Assembly: GCA_017619335.1 (NCBI GenBank)
Contig: JAFZSP010000014.1
Location: forward strand, 1-59,192
Length of the DNA stretch: 59,192 nt
Source: Bacteroidaceae bacterium
GTDB lineage: Bacteria > Bacteroidota > Bacteroidia > Bacteroidales > Bacteroidaceae
Direction of reading: 5' to 3'
Numbering within the stretch: position 1 is the first letter of the stretch; each line of letters begins with the position of its first letter. A model generated the notes under the pieces. That model made no database searches. It had not been told where the DNA came from and was given only the letters and a program-made list of their open reading frames with translations. Position numbers and translations under genes: made by a program. This document shows, piece after piece, positions 34,917-44,228 of this stretch.

Positions 34917-35315
34917 ATGGCAGCAAACGTAACACCTGTAACCCTGCAGGTTAAGGATTTTGAACCACGCGAAGTCATGATGATTGACTACAAGTTTGAC
35001 CAGGCCACAGACCGCGAAGGTCAGATTTCCGGCATTCCCCGCGGTGGCAAAGTAACCATCCGTGTGAAAGCCATGAACGATGGCAACACGCAGCTTCTCC
35101 AGTGGATGCTGGCTCCCAACGACCCACGCGACTTCACCGTCACTTTCTACAACACCGTAGATGGTAGTACCATGAAGGAACTCAAGGGCACTGGTTGCTA
35201 CTGCATCAACTACAAGGAAAAGTGGGAAGACGGTCAGGAACACTTCGAGGAATTGGAAATCGTGTGCCAGAAACTCGAGAACGGTCCCGTGGCCTACGAC
35301 AACCCCTGGAAATAA
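34917..35315 (+). CDS. tssD: Hcp tube protein 2 (TssD)
   Basis: 132 residues, second Bacteroidetes-type Hcp, similar along its length to the preceding gene (FDQATDREGQISGIPRGGK, LLQWMLAPNDPRDFTVTF, CINYKEKWEDGQEHFEELEIVC). One copy may form the tube while the other is a cap, a variant subunit or a carrier. A strong terminator hairpin follows 13 nt after the stop, so the genes up to here may be made in larger amount than those after it. Confidence 0.92.
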   Translation: MAANVTPVTLQVKDFEPREVMMIDYKFDQATDREGQISGIPRGGKVTIRVKAMNDGNTQLLQWMLAPNDPRDFTVTFYNTVDGSTMKELKGTGCYCINYKEKWEDGQEHFEELEIVCQKLENGPVAYDNPWK

Positions 35316-35327
35316 CACTCTTCATCT

Positions 35328-35370
35328 GCCGCGCTCCTGAGATTTTGGCTCTCAGGAGCCGGCTTTTTTC
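35328..35370 (+). terminator. Strong intrinsic terminator inside the T6SS cluster
   Basis: 9-bp perfect stem (gctcctgag / ctcaggagc) extended by an outer GCCG/CGGC, 9-nt loop, followed by TTTTTT. It lies between hcp2 and the Hcp-Hcp gene on the same strand and should lower read-through into the spike and baseplate genes. Confidence 0.8.
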
Positions 35371-35394
35371 TAACACTGAAGCATCCAAGACCAC

Positions 35395-36321
35395 ATGGCA
35401 CTCATTGCGTATCTTCAATTCGGCGACGACAATTCCACTACCCCCATCTACAACGTCTGTGACTACCATTATCATGCCACCCGTCCACACAACAACAAGC
35501 GGCCAGACGGCGATGCACGGTGTGAGCAGATACAGATCACCGTCTATGTTCCACAGAAGTCCGATCCCACATTCTATGAGTGGTTCATCAAGGGTGAGTC
35601 ATTGAGCGGCAAAATACTCATTCAGTTGTCATCGTCTGTTACGGATAATGTAACCACTTATTTCTATAAAAAGGTGGCTTTCTCCGATGCCTTCTGTGAA
35701 TCCATCACAGAGAACTACAGTGCCGCGGAAGGTCAGCTGCGCAAGCTCACACTCTCCATTGTGGCCTCAAAAGTGGAGATGAAGGATATTTCTGGCTCCG
35801 AAATCAAGGCAACAAACGAGGCCTGCATCGCTTTCTATGGAGAAGTCGTTGAACTCGATCTCAATACTAATGTGAAGCCAATTAGTGGCATCACACAATT
35901 CCTCTCATTGGAGACGTTCCACTATGATTGCAAGAGAGCACGCAACTATGAAGGCATACCCTTCGGTGCCCCAGAGACTGCCACATTGGACTTCAGCTTC
36001 AAACTCGAAAAAGCCAGCAAGGGAGCACCTTTCTATTCATCCCTTACAAGCAACGATCCCGTCACATTCTCCTTCCTCTTTGATACAAACTTCGATTCTA
36101 CGAAGGTGTACTTGCATGACTGCGCTTTCGGAGTCGTTGCCAGAGGATACGTCATCGATGTCCGGGAAACATACGACAAAGACACAGGAAGCGAGGGAAA
36201 ACCACAGCTCATGATGATGACTGTCACACTCCTGATAGCCAACATCCTTTTCATCAAAGGACTAGCGACGAATTCGACATCCAAATATGAGAGTTCTGTC
36301 CTGGCAATTACGAACGATTGA
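35395..36321 (+). CDS. Tandem Hcp-Hcp fusion protein
   Basis: 308 residues with two Hcp-like barrels in one chain. Residues about 1-140 contain TFYEWFIKGESLSGKI and FSDAFCESITENYSAAEGQ; residues about 145-295 contain PFYSSLTSNDPVTFSFLF and LHDCAFGVVARGYVIDVRE. Both halves are more diverged than the two single Hcp proteins. Such a double Hcp could form a trimeric ring (pseudo-hexamer) that adapts the trimeric VgrG spike to the hexameric tube, like tail-tube initiators in phages. That role is inferred from its position directly before vgrG (13-nt gap). Confidence 0.7.
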   Translation: MALIAYLQFGDDNSTTPIYNVCDYHYHATRPHNNKRPDGDARCEQIQITVYVPQKSDPTFYEWFIKGESLSGKILIQLSSSVTDNVTTYFYKKVAFSDAFCESITENYSAAEGQLRKLTLSIVASKVEMKDISGSEIKATNEACIAFYGEVVELDLNTNVKPISGITQFLSLETFHYDCKRARNYEGIPFGAPETATLDFSFKLEKASKGAPFYSSLTSNDPVTFSFLFDTNFDSTKVYLHDCAFGVVARGYVIDVRETYDKDTGSEGKPQLMMMTVTLLIANILFIKGLATNSTSKYESSVLAITND

Positions 36322-36334
36322 AAACACTGGAGTT

Positions 36335-39300
36335 ATGGATCAGATAAGAGTAAAGAACTATACGCTCATTATTGACAACTATAATGTTGATTATAATAAC
36401 GTAGATTCAAACAAAAAGACCACAGGAACAGTAAAAATCACGGCCGCGGAAAAGACCAAGGTCGGATATTACCAAACCATCTCGAATGGTACAATAACCA
36501 TCGAAAACATCAACGTCACCCTCGTGGGACTCTCCTTCTACCGGAAAATCTATGAGCCAGGATACATTCAAGCCGAAATACAGATCACAATGTCCGATGG
36601 TCAGGCCGCACCATCCTTCTCCAAGCTGAAATCGGCTTTCCTGAGAAAGAAAGTAGCGCTCACCCTCACTATACAGCCAGTCAATAAATCCTACACACTG
36701 GCAGACAACTACTATATCCATGAAATCTCTCCGCGGTATGAGAAAAGCGGAAAGGCAACCTCCATCTACCTCACATTGTCCATTTACAGCATGGACAACC
36801 TCATGCGACTGGACAAGTACAGTGAAGCCTTCCTGGGACGTCGCCTATGCAGCGATATCTTGACTTTGGGAGCCCCAGATTTCACGTTGAATCCCGATGG
36901 GAAAATGACCTCCCCATATACCATTACAACCCAAGTGGAAAGACTGCAGTACCTGGCTGTAACAGACGATGATGGCCTACAAATAGAATTCATGCAACCC
37001 TATCTGGTGCAGTATAATGAGTCCTTCTACGATTTCCTGATCCGCACCGCCAACCGATGCGGAGAGTTCCTGTATTTTGAGAACGGAGTGCTCCACACGG
37101 GACTGGAACAGAAAAAACTGGACGAATATAAAAAAATTGAGAACTACACCCGACTCACCTTCCAGTCCATCTCCGAGGGAGCTGTCACGGTGACCCAGCA
37201 CACCCACGATAGCCGCAAAAATTCATCTTGGACAGAACCATCTACAAAATCCACAGGAACCTTTAACACCACTAAATGGGACAAACTGAGTAATCCAACT
37301 GCCATTGACGAACCCTTCACGAATAGCAAGGTCTATAATGCCGAGGTGACCTCCGACGAGTTCTATATGCCCCTCTATATGGACCAGTTCTCTAAGGGGA
37401 CCGTGGCAGAGATGTTCAGAGACGAGAAAGCAGGAGAGCAGCTCACCAGTTTCTTCACCGCTGCCGTCAGCATGACAAGCCTCTTTGATGCGATTGAGGC
37501 GTATGGATTGAAAATGGCAACCGCACTCATTCAGGCGGCACAATCCAAAGAAAAGCTCAACTCGGCTGGCAATAAAACCATTAAAACTTATGCACCCTTA
37601 AAGTATGATGGTACACAAGAGGACACCATCACCGCTGCCGTCCCCTACGCCAGTGCATGGCTTGACAAGAAAAATTGGATTACACTGGAATACTATAAGG
37701 ATGTCAAAGCCAAGCAAGAAAAACAGCAACGGCAGATGGCATGTGCCGAGTTAGGAACAGAATACCAAGACCTCAAGTTGGGAGACATCGTGACATTTGA
37801 TTCTGACACCACCCGTTACGTGGTCATACAGATTGATATGCCGTCTGATCAGACCATGACCATTCACGCCATCCCCGCTATTGACAGCGTTGAGAATTCC
37901 AATACTGTTTACAACTATTATCCACCAGTACTCCCCCAGGCTCCCTTCCGACTCTCAGAGCCTCAACATGCTATTATTTATGAAAATAGCGATCCCAATC
38001 AACAGGGACGTGTGAGGATCAAATACCCGTGGCAGTTGCCACAACAACCCGACCCCGAAAAAGATGATCTCAGTAATACAAAGTTCGGTTTAGCGAAAAC
38101 TAATTATGAAACTTTGAAAGGAACTGCTAAAAAAGACAAAAATGATGCATTGGATGCAATAAAGAATATCAGTTCAGATTTGAAAAAGAAGGAGGATGAA
38201 TTGGAGCATCTCTTAGCGGTGAAGAGAGCGCTCGAAAATAATGATATAACCTTCTTAAGGAAAGAATATAGTCTGGAAGATGACGAGACTCTATCTGCAG
38301 ATCAAATAAAAGAAAAATTAAAAGATTTACAGGGTGAAGATGGTAAAGGTGGTACAATTGCCACGAAAAAAAATGAAATCGCAGAAGAGAAAAAGAAATT
38401 ATCCGCAACTCAACTAAAAACCATCTCAGAACAAGAAGGAATAATTACAGAGAAAAACCTTCAAATCATACAATATGACAGGGAAATCTATTTCATGACC
38501 CTGAACACTTATATGGCGGATGCTGCCTCACCATGGATCAGGATGGTCACACCCATGGCAACCCCTGGAGGAGGAATGTTCTTCAAACCAGAGAAGGGAG
38601 ATGAGGTGCTGGTCAACTTTGAAGCAGGTAATGTGGAGAGACCCTACGTCGTGGGTACGCTTTACAACAAACACGCCTTGGCACCAAACGCAGGGAGAAT
38701 CATCAAGTCACCCAATGGGCACGTCATCAAGATGGACGACCCCATAGATGGTGTCAAATTCCTTGGAGGTATGCTCCCTGCCATCAAGTTTATGTCTGAC
38801 TATTCTTGGTTTGGCGATAGCAAATTGGACGCCACCGACGGCTCCTTTGACAGGCACCTGCTCGGAGGTATTACGCTGACAGATGCCTACGGACTCTACA
38901 AAATCAGCATGTCTTCCCACGACCGCAAGATTGCCATCTCATCACCGCTTGGAGATGTCAAGATTGATGCCTTCACCGGAATCACCATCAATGCGCCCAA
39001 TGGCAATATCAAGATAACGGGAAAGAATGTTGATATTACTGCCAACAACCGTCTGACACTCACCTCGGGAAAGAATATTAGAAAGGGATTGTTGGGTACA
39101 GCCTTGGTCGAAAATGGAAAAACACTGGGACAAAAGGCCACTGTCGGAGCAGCAGAAATGTTGAATGATGCGGTCAACCAAACACTGGGCTCCTTCATCG
39201 ACTTGTCATTCATCCGCTCTCTACTTGAGGTCGTTTTCAGGCCTGTCAACGGCACACTGGAAATCAAGTCCAACAGCTTCCTACTCCTGGAGGCGGGAGG

Positions 39301-40615
39301 CAAATCGGCACAGATTCCAACCACTGCTTACACCTCTTTTTATGATAATTGGCACGGAAGAATATCCAAGGCCGTTAACAGGCACTACAATCGGTACAAA
39401 CTGCTGGAGAAGATGGCCGCAACCATCTCTCAGGCCGACATAGCGAAGAAAGCACGCAAATACCAAGATTTGTTTAATAAGACATGTAGTGCGCTGGCTG
39501 GACTGGCAGTTGAATCTTTTGATGTTCATGGTACATTGCATAAGAAATCTATTTTTTCTGAGGGCCATCGATTTGTTTCAAACAAGTCCTCAGACGATTT
39601 CGTGCAACTCTGTTTTGATCATGACAAATTTACTGATGTTAAGAGTAATTTGACTTGGCCCCATAATTATGATCTCTTTTATGAGGGAAACGTCAAGAAA
39701 GCCTTTAAGGCCATATACGAATTGAGGACCTATTGTGATGATTTCCGAAACCACATTTTTAAAGACTATTCATCGAATAAGAAACTCTACACTACATTGG
39801 ATTCCTGTGTCTCAAAGGTTTTTGATGATGCTACGATAAAAACAATAGCTTGGGTTCAAGAAATTGATGATATTAAAGATAAAGCCGCCCGTGTAAAGCA
39901 GTATTCTCATTATGTGACCGTGGCTGGTGAAACTTTCACGCCCAACACGGACAATACAGTCAAGGATGCTAATCTTACGGAAGAAATTAAGAAGTTCAAA
40001 CGAAGCCTCATTTATTATTTGTTGGTAAAACCTGTAGGTGGAGGTGAAGCGCCTATCAATCAGTGTGAGTTATTTAAACAGAATAGTGATGGAAGTCAAA
40101 GAATAACAGTCACAGTAGATAAAGATCATGGTACGTCTCCTGCACAGGTTAAACTGGCAGCAGAAGTGACACAACATGCACTTATGGCAGCAAAAGCAGC
40201 TGGTAATTTGGATACTACCTTAGACGCTTCGCACACTAAAACTGCTCCTGTCCTTGATTTGACCACAGATCAGATTATCAAAAATGAGAATGACCAATGG
40301 GCTGCTTTTATCAATACACTTACAATAGCAGACACTACAGAAACACACCTATTCAAAGATACTCTGTTTACTACCGCCATGACCAATTTCGAAAATAGGG
40401 GAATCATTTTTGATGATTTCGATGTGTGGAGAGCCGATGTCAAACCACAGATCCTGATGAGTGAAGGATCCACGACCCTTTCCTTCGACCAGACCAGTGG
40501 CGGCACACCAGAAGTGGTGGCAACGCCCAATCCTCCTATAAAGAAAGCAGCGGACGGTTCAACCACTGATGTCGCCAACTATTTGAAAAATCTTTTAATC
40601 AAAGTAGGACTATAA
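36335..40615 (+). CDS. vgrG: Giant VgrG spike protein (TssI)
   Basis: 1426 residues from ATG 36335 (a GGAG-like site just upstream; the longer frame overlaps the previous gene). gp27-like base in residues 1-540 (FYRKIYEPGYIQAEIQITM, YNESFYDFLIRTANRCGEFLYFENG), then a gp5 OB fold (GRVRIKYPW ... SPWIRMVTP ... GDEVLVNFEAGNVERPYVVGTLYN). The OB fold is split by a ~140-residue Lys/Glu-rich coiled-coil insertion (about residues 580-720). A beta-helix needle follows (about 790-930; VKIDAFTGITINAPNGNIKITGKNVDI). The last ~480 residues are a non-spike extension of lower GC with no domain I recognise; it may be an effector or adaptor. It should sharpen the tip and carry the DUF4280 protein. Confidence 0.88.
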   Translation: MDQIRVKNYTLIIDNYNVDYNNVDSNKKTTGTVKITAAEKTKVGYYQTISNGTITIENINVTLVGLSFYRKIYEPGYIQAEIQITMSDGQAAPSFSKLKSAFLRKKVALTLTIQPVNKSYTLADNYYIHEISPRYEKSGKATSIYLTLSIYSMDNLMRLDKYSEAFLGRRLCSDILTLGAPDFTLNPDGKMTSPYTITTQVERLQYLAVTDDDGLQIEFMQPYLVQYNESFYDFLIRTANRCGEFLYFENGVLHTGLEQKKLDEYKKIENYTRLTFQSISEGAVTVTQHTHDSRKNSSWTEPSTKSTGTFNTTKWDKLSNPTAIDEPFTNSKVYNAEVTSDEFYMPLYMDQFSKGTVAEMFRDEKAGEQLTSFFTAAVSMTSLFDAIEAYGLKMATALIQAAQSKEKLNSAGNKTIKTYAPLKYDGTQEDTITAAVPYASAWLDKKNWITLEYYKDVKAKQEKQQRQMACAELGTEYQDLKLGDIVTFDSDTTRYVVIQIDMPSDQTMTIHAIPAIDSVENSNTVYNYYPPVLPQAPFRLSEPQHAIIYENSDPNQQGRVRIKYPWQLPQQPDPEKDDLSNTKFGLAKTNYETLKGTAKKDKNDALDAIKNISSDLKKKEDELEHLLAVKRALENNDITFLRKEYSLEDDETLSADQIKEKLKDLQGEDGKGGTIATKKNEIAEEKKKLSATQLKTISEQEGIITEKNLQIIQYDREIYFMTLNTYMADAASPWIRMVTPMATPGGGMFFKPEKGDEVLVNFEAGNVERPYVVGTLYNKHALAPNAGRIIKSPNGHVIKMDDPIDGVKFLGGMLPAIKFMSDYSWFGDSKLDATDGSFDRHLLGGITLTDAYGLYKISMSSHDRKIAISSPLGDVKIDAFTGITINAPNGNIKITGKNVDITANNRLTLTSGKNIRKGLLGTALVENGKTLGQKATVGAAEMLNDAVNQTLGSFIDLSFIRSLLEVVFRPVNGTLEIKSNSFLLLEAGGKSAQIPTTAYTSFYDNWHGRISKAVNRHYNRYKLLEKMAATISQADIAKKARKYQDLFNKTCSALAGLAVESFDVHGTLHKKSIFSEGHRFVSNKSSDDFVQLCFDHDKFTDVKSNLTWPHNYDLFYEGNVKKAFKAIYELRTYCDDFRNHIFKDYSSNKKLYTTLDSCVSKVFDDATIKTIAWVQEIDDIKDKAARVKQYSHYVTVAGETFTPNTDNTVKDANLTEEIKKFKRSLIYYLLVKPVGGGEAPINQCELFKQNSDGSQRITVTVDKDHGTSPAQVKLAAEVTQHALMAAKAAGNLDTTLDASHTKTAPVLDLTTDQIIKNENDQWAAFINTLTIADTTETHLFKDTLFTTAMTNFENRGIIFDDFDVWRADVKPQILMSEGSTTLSFDQTSGGTPEVVATPNPPIKKAADGSTTDVANYLKNLLIKVGL

Positions 40616-40618
40616 ACT

Positions 40619-42415
40619 ATGAGTGCCTTTACAGACGATTGGAAACAGGTGCTGGAAGATTTCCAGAACAGCGTCACCAAAGACTTGGAAGAAATACGCC
40701 AGCACAAGGCCGAAGTACAGGCCTTGAGACAAGAGATACAGAAGGAGATTCGACAGGGCCTCTACTACCGTGACAGTCAGCGGCTTATCCTCTCTGCCCC
40801 AGAAGTCATCATCGGCAATGTGGATGAGACGGGGATGCTGTTGCCTGGCTACTCCACCGTGACCTTGCGAGGCAACGAGGTGAATTTGCAAGGCGTGGGC
40901 AGCGGAGGCAGTGTACACACTCGGGCTTCCAGCATCCGGCAGACGGCTGTGGATCCGGGAGTTGATGGAAAGGAAGAAGTGGTCCGAGGCGTGTCAGAGG
41001 TGGTCAGTCAAGCCACCAACATCGTGCTGGAAAGTCATGATGCCTCAGATGTGTTCTCCCGACTTCCTCGAAGCGCTGCAAGCGGTGGTATCATCATCCA
41101 TGCAGACAGTCAGTTGCAACTGGAGGCTGCTGTCACAGCCGAACAGCAAAAAGCCGAGGTGGAAGGCAAAATCAAGAGCCTGGAAGCATCCAAGAAATCG
41201 CTGGAGACCCTCATTGACGACTATAAGAAGAACTTCCAGTCGTTGTCAGAAAAAGTGGAGAACCTGATGGACGCCCAAGACGCACTGTCACAGGACGAAA
41301 TAGGAATCCGTGCGGTTTATAATGACCTGGATGAAGTCCAGGAACAGTTCACCCTGTGGTCACAAGCGCTGGCAAAGATTACAGACAACTGGGTCGGAGC
41401 CATCTCCTCACTGGCAGAAGTCAACAGACAGATAAAAGTTCTCAACGCAGAGAAGAGCACCATCACCACTGGCGATAACTTTAAGAAAAAAGGTACGGGC
41501 GCGCGCGTGAGTATCACAGGTGAACGCATCGACCTCACCTCTGCCGATGGAGAAGGTAACCTCCGGGATAACGAGGGTTCTGGCATCAACCTCACTGCCA
41601 ACGAAGTGACTGTAAAAGCCATTGAGGCCGACCAGTCCCTGAAGAAGAAGGGAAGCGTCAGTATTTCTGCCAAGACACTGAACTTCAACACCATCAATCC
41701 TTCGGGGCAGGAGACCGACGACAAAGGCGTGCTCAAGAAAGGGAAATATCCCGTGGAAGGAGACGTCTTCATCCGCTCCAAGAACATCACCATGGAGGCT
41801 GTCGATAACGAGATAGAAGACGGCAAACCCAAGGAGACCGCTCTCACCTCAAAAGGAAAGATCTCTATGCGTGCAGAGACCATGGATTTCTCTGCCACAG
41901 ACACCGCGGGCAAGGCCACTGGCTCCATCGGACTCAACAGCAAAGCCCTTAACATCCGTTCCATGGATGTTGACAAGGATAGTCGAGCCGACAACAAGCT
42001 GGCAGCGGGCAGTACGATGCTACTCCTTTCAGAAAAGATGTACGTGGGTGCGAGCGATAACAAGAACAAGTCCAAGAACCTGCAAGCCGTGGCTGAGGAG
42101 ATGGGACTCTTTGCCGACAATACATTGGAGGCTCAACAGGGCAATGGCAAGGCAGTGATGCAATTGGCAGGTGGAGATGCAGCCCTCGCTGGCAGCAAGA
42201 CACAGATCTACGGCGAAACCACCATCAACGCCAAGACCGAAGTCAAGGACGAGCTCAAGGCCCCCAAGGCTACGATCGACAACCTGGAAGCCAAGACCTC
42301 CTTCAAGTCCTCCAACATCAGCGATGGCATTGCCATTCCTGTTCCAGCCACCCCTGCCAAGCTAAGCACCAAGCTGAAAACGGAGGATGCTCCCAAGCCA
42401 AAAAAGCAAGAGTGA
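40619..42415 (+). CDS. Spike/needle-like protein with coiled coils and beta-helix repeats
   Basis: 598 residues, 3 nt after vgrG. Residues 1-45 and about 170-290 are predicted coiled coil; between and after them are repeated short beta-strand units typical of VgrG needles (STVTLRGNEVNLQG, ARVSITGERIDLTSA, GSVSISAKTLNFNT, GKISMRAETMDFSA, GSIGLNSKALNIRS). The C terminus is Ala/Pro/Lys-rich. It lacks the gp27 and OB domains, so it is not a complete VgrG. A needle extension, a tip adaptor for the DUF4280 protein encoded next, or a secreted cargo are all possible. No family name recognised. Confidence 0.6.
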   Translation: MSAFTDDWKQVLEDFQNSVTKDLEEIRQHKAEVQALRQEIQKEIRQGLYYRDSQRLILSAPEVIIGNVDETGMLLPGYSTVTLRGNEVNLQGVGSGGSVHTRASSIRQTAVDPGVDGKEEVVRGVSEVVSQATNIVLESHDASDVFSRLPRSAASGGIIIHADSQLQLEAAVTAEQQKAEVEGKIKSLEASKKSLETLIDDYKKNFQSLSEKVENLMDAQDALSQDEIGIRAVYNDLDEVQEQFTLWSQALAKITDNWVGAISSLAEVNRQIKVLNAEKSTITTGDNFKKKGTGARVSITGERIDLTSADGEGNLRDNEGSGINLTANEVTVKAIEADQSLKKKGSVSISAKTLNFNTINPSGQETDDKGVLKKGKYPVEGDVFIRSKNITMEAVDNEIEDGKPKETALTSKGKISMRAETMDFSATDTAGKATGSIGLNSKALNIRSMDVDKDSRADNKLAAGSTMLLLSEKMYVGASDNKNKSKNLQAVAEEMGLFADNTLEAQQGNGKAVMQLAGGDAALAGSKTQIYGETTINAKTEVKDELKAPKATIDNLEAKTSFKSSNISDGIAIPVPATPAKLSTKLKTEDAPKPKKQE

Positions 42416-42469
42416 CAATACTAATAATGTTACAACCTAAACTCTCAACCCTCAACTATCAACTGAACA

Positions 42470-42859
42470 ATGGGCAACTTCGTATGTATGGGCGCAATGC
42501 TGCAATGCAGTTTCGGGATGGCACCGTCGTCACTGATGGTCACCGTTCCCCTGCGACCTAAATGTGGTAATATGTTGATGGCGAATATCATGGACATCAT
42601 TCCAATGTCAAATGTCATGCCCTTCGGTATGTGTCAGTCACTGGCCAATCCTACGGTGGCAGCTGCCACTGCTGCGGCTTGGGGAACGCTGACTCCGATG
42701 CCTTGTATTCCCGTGATCACTGCACCGTGGGCACCGCCGGGACAGGTGAAAGTTATGAATATGCCAGCCCTCATCAACAACGCCAAGTGCATGTGTGCCT
42801 GGGGAGGTGTCATCTCTGTGAATAATCCCAGCGGTTGTCTGATGACGCAGGGCAAGTGA
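42470..42859 (+). CDS. DUF4280 PAAR-like spike tip protein
   Basis: 129 residues rich in Cys, Met and Pro, matching DUF4280 (MGNFVCMGAMLQCSFGMAPS at the start, MCAWGGVISVNNPSGC near the end). DUF4280 proteins are PAAR-like tips that cap spikes of contractile systems, and are found next to vgrG in Bacteroidetes T6SS and eCIS loci. Conserved Cys residues at both ends may hold a metal, as His/Cys do in PAAR. The protein is only the tip domain, with no fused toxin. Confidence 0.85.
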   Translation: MGNFVCMGAMLQCSFGMAPSSLMVTVPLRPKCGNMLMANIMDIIPMSNVMPFGMCQSLANPTVAAATAAAWGTLTPMPCIPVITAPWAPPGQVKVMNMPALINNAKCMCAWGGVISVNNPSGCLMTQGK

Positions 42860-42902
42860 AAAAACGGAAAAGTAACGGAAAAGTAACGGAAAAAACGGAA
42901 AA
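42860..42902. repeat. Low-complexity spacer repeat before PEGA gene
   Basis: Four tandem variants of acggaaaagta/acggaaaa lead into the start codon at 42903. Confidence 0.6.
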
Positions 42903-44228
42903 ATGAAAAAGGAAAGGTTCCTGATAATGTTGCTCTGCTGCTGTTGGATGCTCCACGTGGGTGCCCAGCAGATGTGGGTGGAAGATTTCTCCCGCCAGAA
43001 GCGTTACATCTGGAACCGCTCCAGCGTGAAGGTGGAAAAGAAACTGGCGTTGCTGGATTTCATCACCAAGGAAAAAGGCTTCACCTTCACAGCAGATGGA
43101 CAGCAACCCGCAGCGTTCGAGGAAGGCGATGGCGTCATCACCGTCAAGCTGCCAGCCAAGACACGCTTCGTGACCATACAACATCCTGACTACGGACAGA
43201 AGATGTGGCGTGTGCCTGTGAAATACCTCAAACGAAAGAAGCATTATCAAGCCACCCTGCAGACCATCAACGGAGAGAAGGACTACCAGCTGCAGAAGCA
43301 GTGGGTGGTGATGAATATCTCACCGGACAACGCCGTTCTCAAGCTGGATACCACTGTGCAGAGGGTGCGGCAGCAGACGTCCTCCTTCTACCTGCCGTTG
43401 GGTATGCACACCTATCAGGTGGAGGCACCCTTCTATGAGGCTGTGAAAGATTCTTTCCTGCTGACCGACGATGAAAAGGTGCAGTTAGACATCAATCTCC
43501 AGCCCGTTTATTCCTACTTGACAGTGAAGACACCTTGGAAGAAGGCAGAAATCTTTGTCGATGGACAGCACGTAGCCAAGCAGGAAGGCACCAGTCAGAA
43601 ACTGATGGCGGGACGCCACCGTGTCACTGTTTTCAAAGGGAAGGAATGTTGTGTGGATACTTCCATCGTTCTGTCTCCGTCAGAGAAGAAAGTCATCGCG
43701 TTCAACGCCCCCTCTGTGGCTGTCCCCGTCCCGTCAGCAGAGGTTCAGCCTGTCTCCGTTCCCTCTTCCCCTGCTTCCGTCACAGCTGCCCCGCTGTCTG
43801 CCCGCGTCACCCTGTCCACCACCGACTCCATCGCAGAGATACTCGTGGATCGTGTGAAAGTGGGGAAGGGCTCTTGGAGTGGGCAGTTGGCACAAGGTTA
43901 TCACCAGGCGGCCACCCGCAAGGATGGGATAGAGTCTGTCCCCACCGACCTCTGGATCAGAGATTCCTTCCCGCAGGAAGTGCAGTTGGCAGCCCCTCTG
44001 ACGGGTTGTGGAATGTTGAATATCACCAGCAATGTCCAGGGAGCCAAGGTCTTCATTGACAGCGTCTGTGTGGGTGAGACACCTCTCATCACAGCCTGTC
44101 TGCCCACCCGTCGCAACTATGTGGTGCGGCTGGAGAAACCCGGGTATCGGGAAGCACAGCTGACCTCGCAGCCCAAGAGCAACGACTTGCTGGACGTGTA
44201 TATAAAACTCAAAAGAAAGAAAAAATAA
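42903..44228 (+). CDS. Exported PEGA-domain protein of the T6SS cluster
   Basis: 441 residues with a signal peptide (LLCCCWMLHVGAQ) and no later membrane segment, so it is probably periplasmic or outer-membrane associated. Several beta-rich repeats follow; the best are PEGA-like (VYSYLTVKTPWKKAEIFVDG about 195-215; LNITSNVQGAKVFIDSVCVG about 375-395 with RLEKPGYREA). A Pro/Ser/Val-rich linker lies at about 270-300. PEGA modules often bind cell wall or envelope partners, so it could hold the machine in the envelope. No known T6SS family recognised. Its stop overlaps the next start by one base. Confidence 0.6.
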   Translation: MKKERFLIMLLCCCWMLHVGAQQMWVEDFSRQKRYIWNRSSVKVEKKLALLDFITKEKGFTFTADGQQPAAFEEGDGVITVKLPAKTRFVTIQHPDYGQKMWRVPVKYLKRKKHYQATLQTINGEKDYQLQKQWVVMNISPDNAVLKLDTTVQRVRQQTSSFYLPLGMHTYQVEAPFYEAVKDSFLLTDDEKVQLDINLQPVYSYLTVKTPWKKAEIFVDGQHVAKQEGTSQKLMAGRHRVTVFKGKECCVDTSIVLSPSEKKVIAFNAPSVAVPVPSAEVQPVSVPSSPASVTAAPLSARVTLSTTDSIAEILVDRVKVGKGSWSGQLAQGYHQAATRKDGIESVPTDLWIRDSFPQEVQLAAPLTGCGMLNITSNVQGAKVFIDSVCVGETPLITACLPTRRNYVVRLEKPGYREAQLTSQPKSNDLLDVYIKLKRKKK

